DNA of 64,000 nt, taken from positions 124,001-188,000 of the forward strand of contig OY969703.1 of NCBI GenBank assembly GCA_963702075.1, written 5' to 3'. Under the pieces are notes generated by a model. The model saw nothing but the letters and a program-made list of their open reading frames with translations, had not been told where the DNA came from and did not search any database. Both the position numbers and the translations under genes were made by a program. How positions within the stretch are numbered: the first letter of the stretch is position 1; the number at the start of each line of letters is the position of its first letter. The stretch comes from VAYN01 sp963702075. GTDB taxonomy: Bacteria; Actinomycetota; Thermoleophilia; Solirubrobacterales; 70-9. Positions 24,802 through 33,779 of this stretch are shown piece by piece.

Positions 24802-26271
24802 GTGGTTCGCATGCTCTTGAAGCTGCTGGCGGGGGCCATCCTCAGCTTGGCGATGACGGCTGGCGCTGCGCAGGCGCTGACGCTGCAGCAAATCGGCGGC
24901 GGCTTCGAACAGCCGATCTACGTGACCTCGGACCCCGGCAACCCGGACCGGCTCTTCGTCGTCGAGCGGGAAGGGACGGTCGAGCGCGTCCAGAACGGCG
25001 AAGTCAAGCCGTTCGCGGACATCCGCTCGGTGGTCTCCTGCTGCGAAGGCGAGCGGGGCCTGCTCTCGATCGCTCTCGCCCCCGACTTCGACAGCAGCGG
25101 CCGCTTCTTCCTCTACTACACGGGCAAAGAAGAGCCCGGCGAGATCCACGTCGCCGAAATGGTCGCCGTCGGCAACAGTGCCGCTAGCGCGACCCTGCGC
25201 GACGTGATCCCCCCGATCCTCCACCCGAACCAGAGCAACCACGACGGCGGGCAGCTGCAGTTCGGGCCCGAAGGCGCGCTCTTCTTCGGCACCGGTGACG
25301 GTGGCGGCGAAAACGATCAGGAACACAACGCCCAGAACCCGAACAGCGAGCTCGGGAAGCTGCTGCGACTGCCCTCGCCGGGACCGTTGAAGAATCCGGA
25401 AATCTGGAGCTCGGGCCTGCGCAACCCCTTCCGCTTCTCCTTCGACCACGCGACCGGCGACCTCTGGATCGGCGACGTCGGCCAGGGCAAACGGGAGGAG
25501 GTCGACTTCGCCGCGGCACCGGCCTTGGGGCAGGGAGCCAACTACGGCTGGAACTGCATGGAGGGGAACGAAGCGGGCCCGGCGACCGACCCCCAGTGCT
25601 CGACGCCGCCCCTCGGCGGCTACGTCCCGCCGGTCTTCCAGTACCCGCACGAAGACCCCGGCGGCGGCAAGGCCTTCGGCTGCGCGATCATCGGCGGCTA
25701 CGTTGCCCGCGGCCCCGGCCTCGGCAGCCTGTACGGCCGCTACGTCTACGCCGACCTCTGCCAGGGCGACATCCGCTCGTTCTCCCCGCTCGCGCCCGCC
25801 CTCACCGATCGCTCCGAGAACGTGCACGTCGAAGACCTCCACTCCTTTGGCCAAGACTCGTGTGGCCGCCTCTACGCCGTCTCCGGCGACGGGCCCGTGT
25901 ATCGGCTGGTCGGGCCGGAAAGCTCTTCCTGTCCGACCCCAGCCCCGAACTACAACCCCGCCCAGAAGACGCTCGCGCCCTCGTCAATCGGCATCCGCGC
26001 GGTCAGCCGCAAGGTCAGACGCCACCGCCGTGGCTTGATCGCCGTCTGGGTCGCCCCCTGCGACGGCCACCGCGGCGACGCGGTCACGCTCTGGCGGGGG
26101 CGCCGGAACATGGGCACCCGCTATCTCGACCGCGCCTGCTCGGCCCGCTTCCGCCCCCGCATCGACCGCCGCTCCAGCTTCCGGGCGACGGTGAGAGAAA
26201 ACAGCAGCTACCTGCCGGCGATCTCGCGCAAGCTGACGATCAAGCCGGTCCGCCGCCACCGCCACCGCTAG
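24802..26271 (+). CDS. Secreted PQQ-type sugar dehydrogenase (glucose/sorbosone dehydrogenase family)
   Basis: This protein of about 489 residues has a signal peptide ending A-Q-A. The beta-propeller is recognised by Q-P-I-Y-V-T, R-G-L-L-S-I-A, N-H-D-G-G-Q-L-Q-F-G-P, G-L-R-N-P-F-R and Y-G-W-N, all landmarks of the GSDH family, which oxidises aldose sugars with PQQ. The last about 100 residues are very basic and unlike the family core. GTG 24802 lies seven bases after TAACTT, a leaderless-type arrangement; ATG 24811 is equally possible. It is divergent from the methyltransferase operon. PQQ synthesis genes are not in the window. Confidence 0.83.
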   Translation: MVRMLLKLLAGAILSLAMTAGAAQALTLQQIGGGFEQPIYVTSDPGNPDRLFVVEREGTVERVQNGEVKPFADIRSVVSCCEGERGLLSIALAPDFDSSGRFFLYYTGKEEPGEIHVAEMVAVGNSAASATLRDVIPPILHPNQSNHDGGQLQFGPEGALFFGTGDGGGENDQEHNAQNPNSELGKLLRLPSPGPLKNPEIWSSGLRNPFRFSFDHATGDLWIGDVGQGKREEVDFAAAPALGQGANYGWNCMEGNEAGPATDPQCSTPPLGGYVPPVFQYPHEDPGGGKAFGCAIIGGYVARGPGLGSLYGRYVYADLCQGDIRSFSPLAPALTDRSENVHVEDLHSFGQDSCGRLYAVSGDGPVYRLVGPESSSCPTPAPNYNPAQKTLAPSSIGIRAVSRKVRRHRRGLIAVWVAPCDGHRGDAVTLWRGRRNMGTRYLDRACSARFRPRIDRRSSFRATVRENSSYLPAISRKLTIKPVRRHRHR

Positions 26272-26286
26272 CCGGGCCCTGCGGCG

Positions 26287-26754
26287 CTAGTAGGTGCCGC
26301 CGAGCTTGCGGTGGTCCCAGGTCGCAGTGCGGAGCGCCGGGAAGCTGATCGCCACCCGTTTCGGGGCCTGCGCTTCCAGCGCCGCCTTGGCGTCACCCTC
26401 GACCGCCGAGATGCCCTCGGCGTAGCGGACCGTCAGCTCCTCGGCGAAGCCGAGCACGGTCTCGAAGTCACGGTGGATCACCGCCTCGGATTCGAACATC
26501 GCCCCCCGCAGCTCCTCGTAGGAACGGCCGGCCTCGACCAGAACCGTCGCCCGCGGGTCGCGTTCGAGGTTGCGCACCTTCTGCGACTTCGCGTAGGTCC
26601 AGATCCAGATCGTCCCGTCCCGCGGCACGAACCAGAGCGGCATCGAGTGCGGCCACCCGCGCGAGCCGATGCTGGAGACGACCGCGATCCGCTCCTCCTC
26701 CAGCAGCTCCCGCAGCTCCGCATCGTCGAGCTTGATCTGGTCTCGCCGGCTCAC
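26287..26754 (-). CDS. Pyridoxamine 5'-phosphate oxidase-like flavin/F420-binding protein
   Basis: This 155-residue split-barrel protein has G-W-P-H-S-M-P-L-W-F near residue 30, K-S-Q-K-V-R-N-L as phosphate-binding stretch and R-A-T-V-L-V, typical of the PNPOx/FDOR superfamily. Substrate and cofactor (FMN or F420) cannot be decided. GTG 26754 is used; the longer frame overlaps the regulator gene. It lies ten bases downstream of the AraC-type regulator. Confidence 0.78.
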   Translation of the reverse strand: MSRRDQIKLDDAELRELLEEERIAVVSSIGSRGWPHSMPLWFVPRDGTIWIWTYAKSQKVRNLERDPRATVLVEAGRSYEELRGAMFESEAVIHRDFETVLGFAEELTVRYAEGISAVEGDAKAALEAQAPKRVAISFPALRTATWDHRKLGGTY

Positions 26755-26764
26755 GCGGAGGACT

Positions 26765-27718
26765 CTAAGCCGAAGCGGGCTGGAACGAGCGACGGTAGGC
26801 GGTCGGCGTGGTCGCGGTGGCGCGCCGGAAGTGATCGCGGAGCGAGGCGGCGGTGCCGAAGCCGACCCGCCAGGCAACGTCGTCGATCGGCAGGTCCGTC
26901 GCCTCCAGCAGACGCCGCGCCTCGAGCACTCGCTGGGCGAGCAGCCACTGCAGCGGCGTCGTTCCGGTTTCGGCGCGGAAGCGGCGGGCGAAGGTGCGCG
27001 GGCTGACGCCGGCGTGCCGCGACATCGCCGCCACGTCGAGAGGCTCCGACAGGCGCTCCAAAGCCCAGCCGCGGGTCCCCTCCAGCGAGCCTGAGGAAGC
27101 CGGCAGCTCCGGCTTGAAGAACTGCGCCTGGCCGCCTTCGCGGTGGGGCGCGGCGACCATGTGCCGGGCGACCCGCTCGCCGACCTCGGCCCCGAAGTCG
27201 CGCCGGATCACGTGCAGGCTGAGGTCGATCCCGGCGCTCAGCCCGGCCGAGGTCAGGACCTCCCCTTCGTCGACGAAGAGGGCGTCGGGGTCGACCTCCA
27301 CCGCCGGGAAGCGACGCGCCAGCTCCGCCGCCCAGGCCCAGTGGGTGGTCGCGCGGCGCCCGTCGAGCACCCCCGTGTGGGCCAGCCCGAACGCACCGGT
27401 GCAGACCGAAAGCAACCGCGCCCCTCTCCGCGCGGCCGCGCGGAGAGCATCGAGCGCCTCCGCCGGGGGTGGGTCGAAGATGGCCGCGTACCCCGGCACG
27501 ACGACGGTGTCCGCTCGCCGCAGCTTTCCCAGGTCCCCGTCCGGCGCGATCGAGAATCCGCTCGTCGTTTTCACCGGGTCGCCGCCGGGAGAGCAGGTGA
27601 AGAGCTCGTAGAGCGGCTGGCCCGAGGGCTTTGCCGCCAGCTGAAAGGCCTGGACGGGCGCGGTCAAATCGAAGGCGACGAGGCCGTCGAAGCAGAGTAC
27701 GACAACTCGATGGGGCAT
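26765..27718 (-). CDS. AraC-family regulator with DJ-1/PfpI sensor domain
   Basis: This 317-residue protein belongs to the GlxA/FtrA type. Residues 1-190 form a class I amidotransferase-like (DJ-1) domain with the nucleophile-elbow V-C-T-G-A-F. The C-terminal about 100 residues carry two HTH motifs, the second with F-G-T-A-A-S-L-R-D-H-F-R-R. It is divergent from a stand-alone DJ-1 protein, with 70 bases between starts, and may control it. Confidence 0.88.
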   Translation of the reverse strand: MPHRVVVLCFDGLVAFDLTAPVQAFQLAAKPSGQPLYELFTCSPGGDPVKTTSGFSIAPDGDLGKLRRADTVVVPGYAAIFDPPPAEALDALRAAARRGARLLSVCTGAFGLAHTGVLDGRRATTHWAWAAELARRFPAVEVDPDALFVDEGEVLTSAGLSAGIDLSLHVIRRDFGAEVGERVARHMVAAPHREGGQAQFFKPELPASSGSLEGTRGWALERLSEPLDVAAMSRHAGVSPRTFARRFRAETGTTPLQWLLAQRVLEARRLLEATDLPIDDVAWRVGFGTAASLRDHFRRATATTPTAYRRSFQPASA

Positions 27719-27788
27719 GGCAGAAATCTATCGAACATTGTCTTTCCTGCCTCTCGCGCCCAGCGCTGCGACGCGCCAAGATCGCAGG

Positions 27789-28418
27789 ATGGAAATCGCT
27801 CTGCTCATTTATGACGGTCTTGCCCCTCTCGACGCGATCGGCCCCTACGAAGTCATGCGCAACGTCCCCGGCTGGACCGTTCGCACGGTTGCCAAGGAGA
27901 AGGGAGAGGTGCGCGACGAGCGCGGTACGCTCGGCCTTGTCGCCGACTACGCGCTAGGAGAGGTGACCGCTCCCGATCTGGTGCTGGTCCCTGGCGGGGC
28001 GGGCAACCGTCCTCTCCTGGAGGACGAGGAGCTGCTCGAGTGGCTGCGCACGGTCGACGCCGCCACCAAATGGACGACCTCGGTCTGCACCGGTTCGCTC
28101 CTGCTCGGCGCCGCGGGGCTGCTGCAGGGGAAGCGGGCGACCACGAACTGGATCGTGCTCGACGCCCTGCGCGAGTACGGCGCCGAGCCGGTCGGCGGCC
28201 GCTTCGTCGAGGACGGCAAGGTGCTGACCGCGGCGGGCGTCACCGCAGGCATCGACATGGCGCTGCACCTGGTGGCGCGCGAGGTCGGCCCGGAGGTCGC
28301 GCAGGCGGTCCAGCTCGGGATCGAGTACGACCCCGATCCGCCGTTCGACTCCGGCTCGCCGGAGAAGGCACCGGCCGAGATCGTCGAGCTGGTGCGGCGG
28401 GTCGCTACGCCTGTTTAA
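27789..28418 (+). CDS. DJ-1/PfpI family protein (isonitrile hydratase-like)
   Basis: This 209-residue cytoplasmic protein begins M-E-I-A-L-L-I-Y-D-G and has the nucleophile elbow V-C-T-G-S-L-L and R-A-T-T-N-W after it, as in isonitrile hydratase-like members. ATG 27789 fits the domain start; the longer frame reaches back into the divergent gene. Its stop overlaps that of the convergent hydrolase (TTAA). The real substrate is unknown. Confidence 0.82.
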   Translation: MEIALLIYDGLAPLDAIGPYEVMRNVPGWTVRTVAKEKGEVRDERGTLGLVADYALGEVTAPDLVLVPGGAGNRPLLEDEELLEWLRTVDAATKWTTSVCTGSLLLGAAGLLQGKRATTNWIVLDALREYGAEPVGGRFVEDGKVLTAAGVTAGIDMALHLVAREVGPEVAQAVQLGIEYDPDPPFDSGSPEKAPAEIVELVRRVATPV

Positions 28419-29521
28419 TTTCTGCGCGCGAAGCTGACGAAGGCGTGCCAGGCCGGCTTCGGCCGGAACCCCGAGCCGCGGCGGAAGAGGCCGGAGGAGT
28501 CGCAGAAAGTGCAGGCGCCGCCGACGTCCTTCCAGGTGAACCAGTCGACCTGGCGGATGCCGAGCCGGCGGTGGTTGTCGATCAAATAGCTGTAGGCGCT
28601 GCGAAGTTCCCGGGCCTGCCCGTGCAGGCCGACCTCGAAGGCGACGACGTTCGGGTCGTTCTGCGACCCCCACCCCAGCTCGGTCAGGTAGAGGCCGGCG
28701 TGGGCGTCGCGGTGGCGGACCTCGGTGCGGCGCATTTCCTCGACCAGGGAGCGCAGGGTCGCGATGTCGGCGGCATAGGGGTGCAGCGCCACGGCATCGA
28801 AGTTCGCCTTCGCCCCCGGCACTTCATAGAGGCGATCGAGGAAGTCGACCGCGTTCATCGCCAGCGGCGGGCCCTGGGGCGGATCGCCGAAGAGGCCGCC
28901 CAGCACCAGTTCGGCGCGCGGGTCGGCCCGGCGCATCGCCCGCTTGCTGATCGCCAGCAGGCGCGCGTACTGGCCCGGCGAGACGGGCTTGGCGAAGTAG
29001 TAGAAGTTCTCCTCGTTCCAGATCTGCCAGGCCCTGATCGGCAGCTTCGGCAGCGGCTGCTTGCTGCCGGGCGCGTGTTCGAGCCAGAATTTGCCGTGGC
29101 GACCGTAGCGTTCCACCGCGGCGCCGACGAATTCGCCCCAGCCCCGGCGCTGGCGCGCGTTGGCAACCGGCAGCACCCGTTCGTCGTGGGCGAGCCAGGC
29201 AGGGGTGGAGAAGAGAATCGGCAGGACTTCGAGCTGGTTTTCGGCGGCCAGCGCCACCGTCTTGTCGAAGCCGCTCCAGTCGTATTCGCCGTTCGGCGCC
29301 GGCTGCGTAGCGCCCCAGGAGACCGGCATCCTCAGCGTCTCGACCCCGCCGGCGCTCATCCGCGCCATGTCCCGTTTGCCGATCGCGGTCTGCGGCACGA
29401 TCCCGAAGAAGCCGGGCGGCAGCGCCTGCGCTCCCGAGGGTGCATTGAGCAGCAGGACGGTCACGACGGCGGCGACCAGAAGGAGCACCGCAAGTGCCTT
29501 GAGCAGCCTCATCCTCGTCAC
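28415..29521 (-). CDS. Secreted glycoside hydrolase, GH39/GH5-like TIM barrel
   Basis: This 368-residue protein has an N-terminal signal or anchor helix. The barrel shows W-Q-I-W-N-E-E-N (acid/base Glu) and Y-L-T-E-L-G-W-G (nucleophile Glu), the pair of clan GH-A enzymes; PslG-like polysaccharide hydrolases look similar. It may trim a secreted glycan. The final segment holds a C-x-x-C (T-F-C-D-S-S) that is unusual for the fold. Confidence 0.78.
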   Translation of the reverse strand: MTRMRLLKALAVLLLVAAVVTVLLLNAPSGAQALPPGFFGIVPQTAIGKRDMARMSAGGVETLRMPVSWGATQPAPNGEYDWSGFDKTVALAAENQLEVLPILFSTPAWLAHDERVLPVANARQRRGWGEFVGAAVERYGRHGKFWLEHAPGSKQPLPKLPIRAWQIWNEENFYYFAKPVSPGQYARLLAISKRAMRRADPRAELVLGGLFGDPPQGPPLAMNAVDFLDRLYEVPGAKANFDAVALHPYAADIATLRSLVEEMRRTEVRHRDAHAGLYLTELGWGSQNDPNVVAFEVGLHGQARELRSAYSYLIDNHRRLGIRQVDWFTWKDVGGACTFCDSSGLFRRGSGFRPKPAWHAFVSFARRN

Positions 29522-29553
29522 AACCCGGCGCCCGACTGGGAGTCGCGGCCGGC

Positions 29554-29976
29554 TCAGGGGAGGCTCCCGGCATCGGCCACCCAGACGCTTTCAAAGCTGA
29601 GACGGGTGTGCTCGATGATCAGGTCGTAGTCGCGGTCGTAGTGCAGGACGCCGCCGCCGGTCAGGTGGGCGCAGGCGGCGATCACCAGATCTGATGGCGC
29701 GAGGCGATGGTGGCCGACAGCCGCCAGCTCTCGCTGCGCGTCCAGGGCGACTCGCTCGACCGCGTCGTCGATAGGAAGACGCGGCAGATGCTCGAGACGA
29801 CGCATCAGCTGTCCGTGATCGGGTGCCGTGCGAGCCGAGTAGCCGGCCTCGAGCAGGAAGGGAAGGCAGACGGCAAGCCGCCCCTCCTCGACCCACTGCA
29901 GAACAGCCTCCTGCCGATCGGAGGGGATGCCGCCGACCAGCAGGCGCGACCAAGCGGAGTTGTCCAGGAGCAGCAA
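29554..29976 (-). CDS. PIN-domain toxin (VapC-like)
   Basis: This 140-residue ribonuclease-type toxin begins L-L-L-L-D-N-S-A-W-S-R with the first catalytic Asp, carries E-A-G-Y in the middle and ends with H-Y-D-R-D-Y-D-L-I, where the last acidic cluster completes the metal site. TTG 29976 starts two bases after the antitoxin stop; the longer upstream frame is antitoxin shadow. Predicted to cleave RNA when free of its partner. Confidence 0.8.
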   Translation of the reverse strand: MLLLDNSAWSRLLVGGIPSDRQEAVLQWVEEGRLAVCLPFLLEAGYSARTAPDHGQLMRRLEHLPRLPIDDAVERVALDAQRELAAVGHHRLAPSDLVIAACAHLTGGGVLHYDRDYDLIIEHTRLSFESVWVADAGSLP

Positions 29977-29977
29977 C

Positions 29978-30238
29978 CTACTCGTCGTAGTTTGCGACCA
30001 GGCCCAAATGCTTGACCTCTTCCGCCGCCGCGAGGTCGACCTCCGGTCCATTGCCGCCCCGAATCCACTCGGCGATGTCTGCACGTGCTTGACGCGCTGG
30101 CTCGCTCTGAGCCCTGAGCTCTCTGACCTTGTCTTCCGCTCCACGGATCACTAAGTCCGTGAGCTCGACCTTCTCTCCCCCCTGCAGGTTGCGCAGCTCG
30201 TCAAGAACGGCCTTGACCGGCTCGGTTTCGGTGATCAT
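29978..30238 (-). CDS. Antitoxin of the PIN toxin
   Basis: This 86-residue acidic, mostly helical protein is encoded immediately upstream of the PIN toxin. No HTH or ribbon-helix-helix is obvious in the first 30 residues (M-I-T-E-T-E-P-V-K). The C-terminal half (A-E-W-I-R-G-G) probably wraps the toxin. The role is inferred from gene order and size; the start is ATG 30238. Confidence 0.65.
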   Translation of the reverse strand: MITETEPVKAVLDELRNLQGGEKVELTDLVIRGAEDKVRELRAQSEPARQARADIAEWIRGGNGPEVDLAAAEEVKHLGLVANYDE

Positions 30239-30295
30239 GTGGCGTGGTCTAGTCGTCGGCACGCGCCAAGTGTAGCACCGTGCAACACCGCAAGA

Positions 30296-32683
30296 TCAAC
30301 CGGCTGGAATCAGCTCCAGATCTGACCAGGGCCCTTCGCCGCGCATCGGCTGGGTACGGCCCTCCAGCCAGTCGGGCTGGAGGTCGTCGTAGTGGGGGCT
30401 GGCGGGGTGGCCGGACTGGCCGGTGAACATCTGCCAGCGCGAGCGGTCGGGGTCGGCCGGGTCGGCGATCATCCGCCAGCTCGGCGCCCAGACGGCGTTG
30501 TAGGGGTCGTTGGGGTCATAGGCGATCTGGCTGACCGTCTCCTGGGCGCCGCCGGCGCGGAGGCGGCGGTTGAGCAGGCGGTCGAAGAGCGGGTTGGCGT
30601 CGCCGAGCGGGTGCGGGAACTTCATCTCGTGGACGCGGCCCCAGCGCCAGCCCTCGGGGTCGGGGCCGAAGCGGTCTGAGAGGTCGTCGAGGGCGCCGGC
30701 CAGCGCCTCGAGGACGAGGTCTTCCCAGGGGCGGCCGATCAGGCGCGGGTCTTCTTCCTCCCAGAGCGCCATCAGGTGCGAGTGCCAGCGCCAGGGCGAG
30801 GTGCTGTGGGCGGTGAAGCCGTTGTCGTTGCGGTCGAGGTAGCGCTCGCAGAGGTCGCGGTCGCCGATCGCGCAGCGGACGACCTCGCGCGCCAGCCGCA
30901 GCAGGAAGGCTTGGTAGATCGTGCCGGCGATCGTCTCGCGGTCGAGCCGGCCGTCCCAGCTGCGCAGCCGCTCGATCGCGCTGCGCTCGCGTTGGCCGCG
31001 CGGATGCAGGCGGCAGAGCCGCCGCGCCGCCTCCAGCCCTGGCAGCGAGAGATTGTCGGACTGGATCGACTCGAAGCTCTCGAGGTCGTGCTTCTCGGTC
31101 TCGTGGATCAGCTCTTCGATCCGCTTGGCGCGGAAGCCGTCAAGCCATTCGCTGGTGATGTGGTGCGGGTACTCGTCGCCGACGATGCGGTTGTTGGCGG
31201 TGACGAGGTAGCCGCTCTCCGGGTCGACGACCTCCGGCAGCTCGTCGTAGGGCACCGTCCCCTCCCACTCGAACTCGCCGGTCCACCCCGGCTTCGGCAG
31301 GTCGGGGCAGCCACCGCGGCGCATCGGCAGGCGGCCGATCAGCTTGTAGCCGATCGAGCCCTGGCGGTCGGCCCAGATCAGGTTCGAGGCGGGCGAGGTG
31401 TGCCCCTCGAGCTTCGCGACCAGCTCGGGGCCGGATTCGAGCTCGAGCATCTCGAACATGCCGGCGAAGGCGGTCGGTTCGGACAGCGACTGCCAGGCCA
31501 GCGCCAGCGGCTCGCCCTCGTCGGCGCCGAGCGCCTCGTTGACGATCGGACCGTGGTGGGTGCTGCGTACCTCCAGCTCGACCGGCGGGCGGCCTTTGAC
31601 GACGATCTCCTCGCGCTCCACCTGCAGCGGCCGCCACTCGTCTTCGAAGAGGTAGTCGTCGCCCTCGATCCGCTCGACGAAGAGGTCCTGGACGTCGGCC
31701 ATGACGTTGGTGAAGGTCCAGCAGACGTCGTTGTTCTGACCCATGTAGATGCCGGGCATACCTGGCATCGAGGCGCCGCGGACAAAGCGGTCACCGTGGC
31801 GCAGCTCGTTCTCGAACCAGATGCCCGGCATGCTCGGCGGCAGGTGAGGGTCACCGGCGATCAGCGGCGAGCCGGTAGCCGAGCGGGCGCCGCTGACGGC
31901 CCAGTTGTTGGAGCCGGAGGCCTCGGCGGCTAGCCCGATCGAGCGGCGCACCGCGTCGATCTGCTCGACCATCGGCAGCCCTTCGCCGCTGAACGCCGTC
32001 TGGTCGACGACCGGATTGTCGGCCGGGTAGACCGGGTCGAGCCGGGCCGCCAGCTCGGGACCGAGCTCGCGCACCATGTCCGAGCGCAGCAGCTCCCGCT
32101 CCCAGTTGGTCGAGAGGCCGAAGGCGAGCAGCTTGCCGAGGCTGAGGATGTCGACCGGCGTCCACGGCTCGAAGCTTTGGCGCAGCACCTGCAGCTCGAA
32201 CGGCAAAGCGCGGGCGTCGGCGGCGGCCTGGTTGACGCCGGCGCAGAAGCGCTCGAGCTGGGCGCGCAGCGCCGGGTCGAGTTCGGTCTCCTCACGGCGA
32301 GCGATCCGCCGGATCCCAAAGGTCCGCATCAACTTGTCGACCGCGAGACCCTCCTCCCCGGCCATCTCGGCCACCCGGCCCTCGACCACGCGACGGTAGA
32401 AGTCCATCTGCCAGAGCCGTTCCTGCCCGTGGCAGTAACCCTGAGCGAAATACAGGTCCTCCTTCACGTCGGCCTCGATGTGCGGCACTCCCCAGCGATC
32501 GCGACGGACCCGCACCGGCCCGTGCAGCGCCGCGATCTCGATCGTCCCCTTCACCTGCGGCAGCGGCCGCCGCATCAGCCGGTGCCAGAGCACCGCCGCA
32601 CCAGAGGCGAGCAGACCCGCCGAGACAGCGCTGCCCAGCAGCCCCGCCTTCTCGATCCTCCGCATCTCCCGGCGCCCGCCCAT
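30296..32683 (-). CDS. Penicillin acylase family Ntn-hydrolase
   Basis: This 795-residue protein has an N-terminal hydrophobic anchor or signal (about 12-35). R-D-R-W-G-V-P-H-I marks the alpha subunit. G-S-N-N-W-A-V-S-G near residue 260 holds the autoproteolytic Gly-Ser junction whose Ser becomes the N-terminal nucleophile. The downstream N-R-x-x-x-D-E-Y-P-H-H and H-G-P-I motifs fit the beta subunit. It is probably an envelope-located amidase; acyl-homoserine lactones, beta-lactams or lipopeptides are possible substrates. Confidence 0.9.
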   Translation of the reverse strand: MGGRREMRRIEKAGLLGSAVSAGLLASGAAVLWHRLMRRPLPQVKGTIEIAALHGPVRVRRDRWGVPHIEADVKEDLYFAQGYCHGQERLWQMDFYRRVVEGRVAEMAGEEGLAVDKLMRTFGIRRIARREETELDPALRAQLERFCAGVNQAAADARALPFELQVLRQSFEPWTPVDILSLGKLLAFGLSTNWERELLRSDMVRELGPELAARLDPVYPADNPVVDQTAFSGEGLPMVEQIDAVRRSIGLAAEASGSNNWAVSGARSATGSPLIAGDPHLPPSMPGIWFENELRHGDRFVRGASMPGMPGIYMGQNNDVCWTFTNVMADVQDLFVERIEGDDYLFEDEWRPLQVEREEIVVKGRPPVELEVRSTHHGPIVNEALGADEGEPLALAWQSLSEPTAFAGMFEMLELESGPELVAKLEGHTSPASNLIWADRQGSIGYKLIGRLPMRRGGCPDLPKPGWTGEFEWEGTVPYDELPEVVDPESGYLVTANNRIVGDEYPHHITSEWLDGFRAKRIEELIHETEKHDLESFESIQSDNLSLPGLEAARRLCRLHPRGQRERSAIERLRSWDGRLDRETIAGTIYQAFLLRLAREVVRCAIGDRDLCERYLDRNDNGFTAHSTSPWRWHSHLMALWEEEDPRLIGRPWEDLVLEALAGALDDLSDRFGPDPEGWRWGRVHEMKFPHPLGDANPLFDRLLNRRLRAGGAQETVSQIAYDPNDPYNAVWAPSWRMIADPADPDRSRWQMFTGQSGHPASPHYDDLQPDWLEGRTQPMRGEGPWSDLELIPAG

Positions 32684-32725
32684 GGAGCATTGTGTATCAC
32701 GCCTGGCCAGCTGGCCAGGATGCGG

Positions 32726-33679
32726 TCAGTTGTTTTTCAGCAGGACTCGGAGGTCGGAGGCAACTGCCTCGGGTTCGTCGTCGAGCTGGTTCCACGTGAG
32801 GCGCGTGACCGAGTAGCCGGCGGCGGTCAGGGCTCGGTCGCGAGCGCGGTCATCACGGAAGGCCGAACGGGTGCGGTGGCCCTCCCAGCCATCGAGCTCG
32901 ACTATCCGACCGATACCCGGCCAGTGGCAGTCGACTTGGTAGCGCTTGGCGCCCAGGAGGATCCAGTCGTTGAAGCGGGGTAGGGGTAGGTGATGCCGAC
33001 GGAGGAAGGGCGCGAATCGTTCCTCGAGCTTCGAGCGCTTACGTCCCGGCGGCTCTTCCGTGATGCGGTGCAGGGCGAGGCGGAGCTTCCGCGACCCTCG
33101 TTTGCCGGGGTAGCGCCCCAGCAGGTCTGGAAGCGAGAGTCTGTCCCAGCGGTTGCGGTATTCCGCCTCCTTGATCATCGCGACCACCTCATCGACCGAG
33201 GCGCTCGCTGCCAGGTCGAAGATCGTCCGGTGCACCGAGGTGACCGGGATGCCCTCCTCCACGGTCCGCTCGTCGGAAGGGACGTCGGAGATGTGCCTTT
33301 GAATCGAGCGAGAAGATCGGCTTCGATGTGCCAACGTCACGTCTATCCGGCCCCGTGAGTTCGGCCGGATCTTCCACAGCGCCGCTGCCGACCAATGGCT
33401 CAAATGAGCGTCGGGAGCCGAAGCAAGGACAGCGGCCATCCAGCGCCCCTGGCGAGAGATCGCTCGATGTCCAACTGCGAATGCCCCTGGATGGAGATGC
33501 CGCAATCGCCCGAGACGGCGCCGGTGCCGGATCGCGGCCTCGCCCATGCCCAGCTCCTGCAACTGGGACCGCCCCACCACCCCGTGTTGGCGATCAGCCA
33601 GCTCGCCAACCGCTCGCTCGATCTCGCGAGTCCGCGAAAGCTGACGTATAGCGCCGGGTTTCGCGGACTCGGTGCGCAC
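32726..33679 (-). CDS. AbiEi-type N-domain fused to DUF559 (Vsr-like) nuclease domain
   Basis: This 317-residue protein has an N-terminal HTH segment resembling type IV antitoxin AbiEi (R-Q-H-G-V-V-G-R-S-Q-L) and a middle domain with V-T-S-V-H-R-T-I-F-D-L-A. The C-terminus is DUF559-like, with Y-Q-V-D-C-H-W, V-E-L-D-G-W-E-G-H and D-x-x-R-D-R-A-L-T-A-A-G-Y, the Vsr-type endonuclease core. Such proteins are common as solitary genes in actinobacteria; no cognate toxin is adjacent. Confidence 0.78.
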   Translation of the reverse strand: MRTESAKPGAIRQLSRTREIERAVGELADRQHGVVGRSQLQELGMGEAAIRHRRRLGRLRHLHPGAFAVGHRAISRQGRWMAAVLASAPDAHLSHWSAAALWKIRPNSRGRIDVTLAHRSRSSRSIQRHISDVPSDERTVEEGIPVTSVHRTIFDLAASASVDEVVAMIKEAEYRNRWDRLSLPDLLGRYPGKRGSRKLRLALHRITEEPPGRKRSKLEERFAPFLRRHHLPLPRFNDWILLGAKRYQVDCHWPGIGRIVELDGWEGHRTRSAFRDDRARDRALTAAGYSVTRLTWNQLDDEPEAVASDLRVLLKNN

Positions 33680-33779
33680 CCTCCGATCGTGGCGGGGAAA
33701 TGCGCACGGGTGGTGCGCGGATTGTGCTTTTTCAGGCGCGTCTGTAGGGCGGAAGTGTGATCTCCGGCTAGGCGCTGCG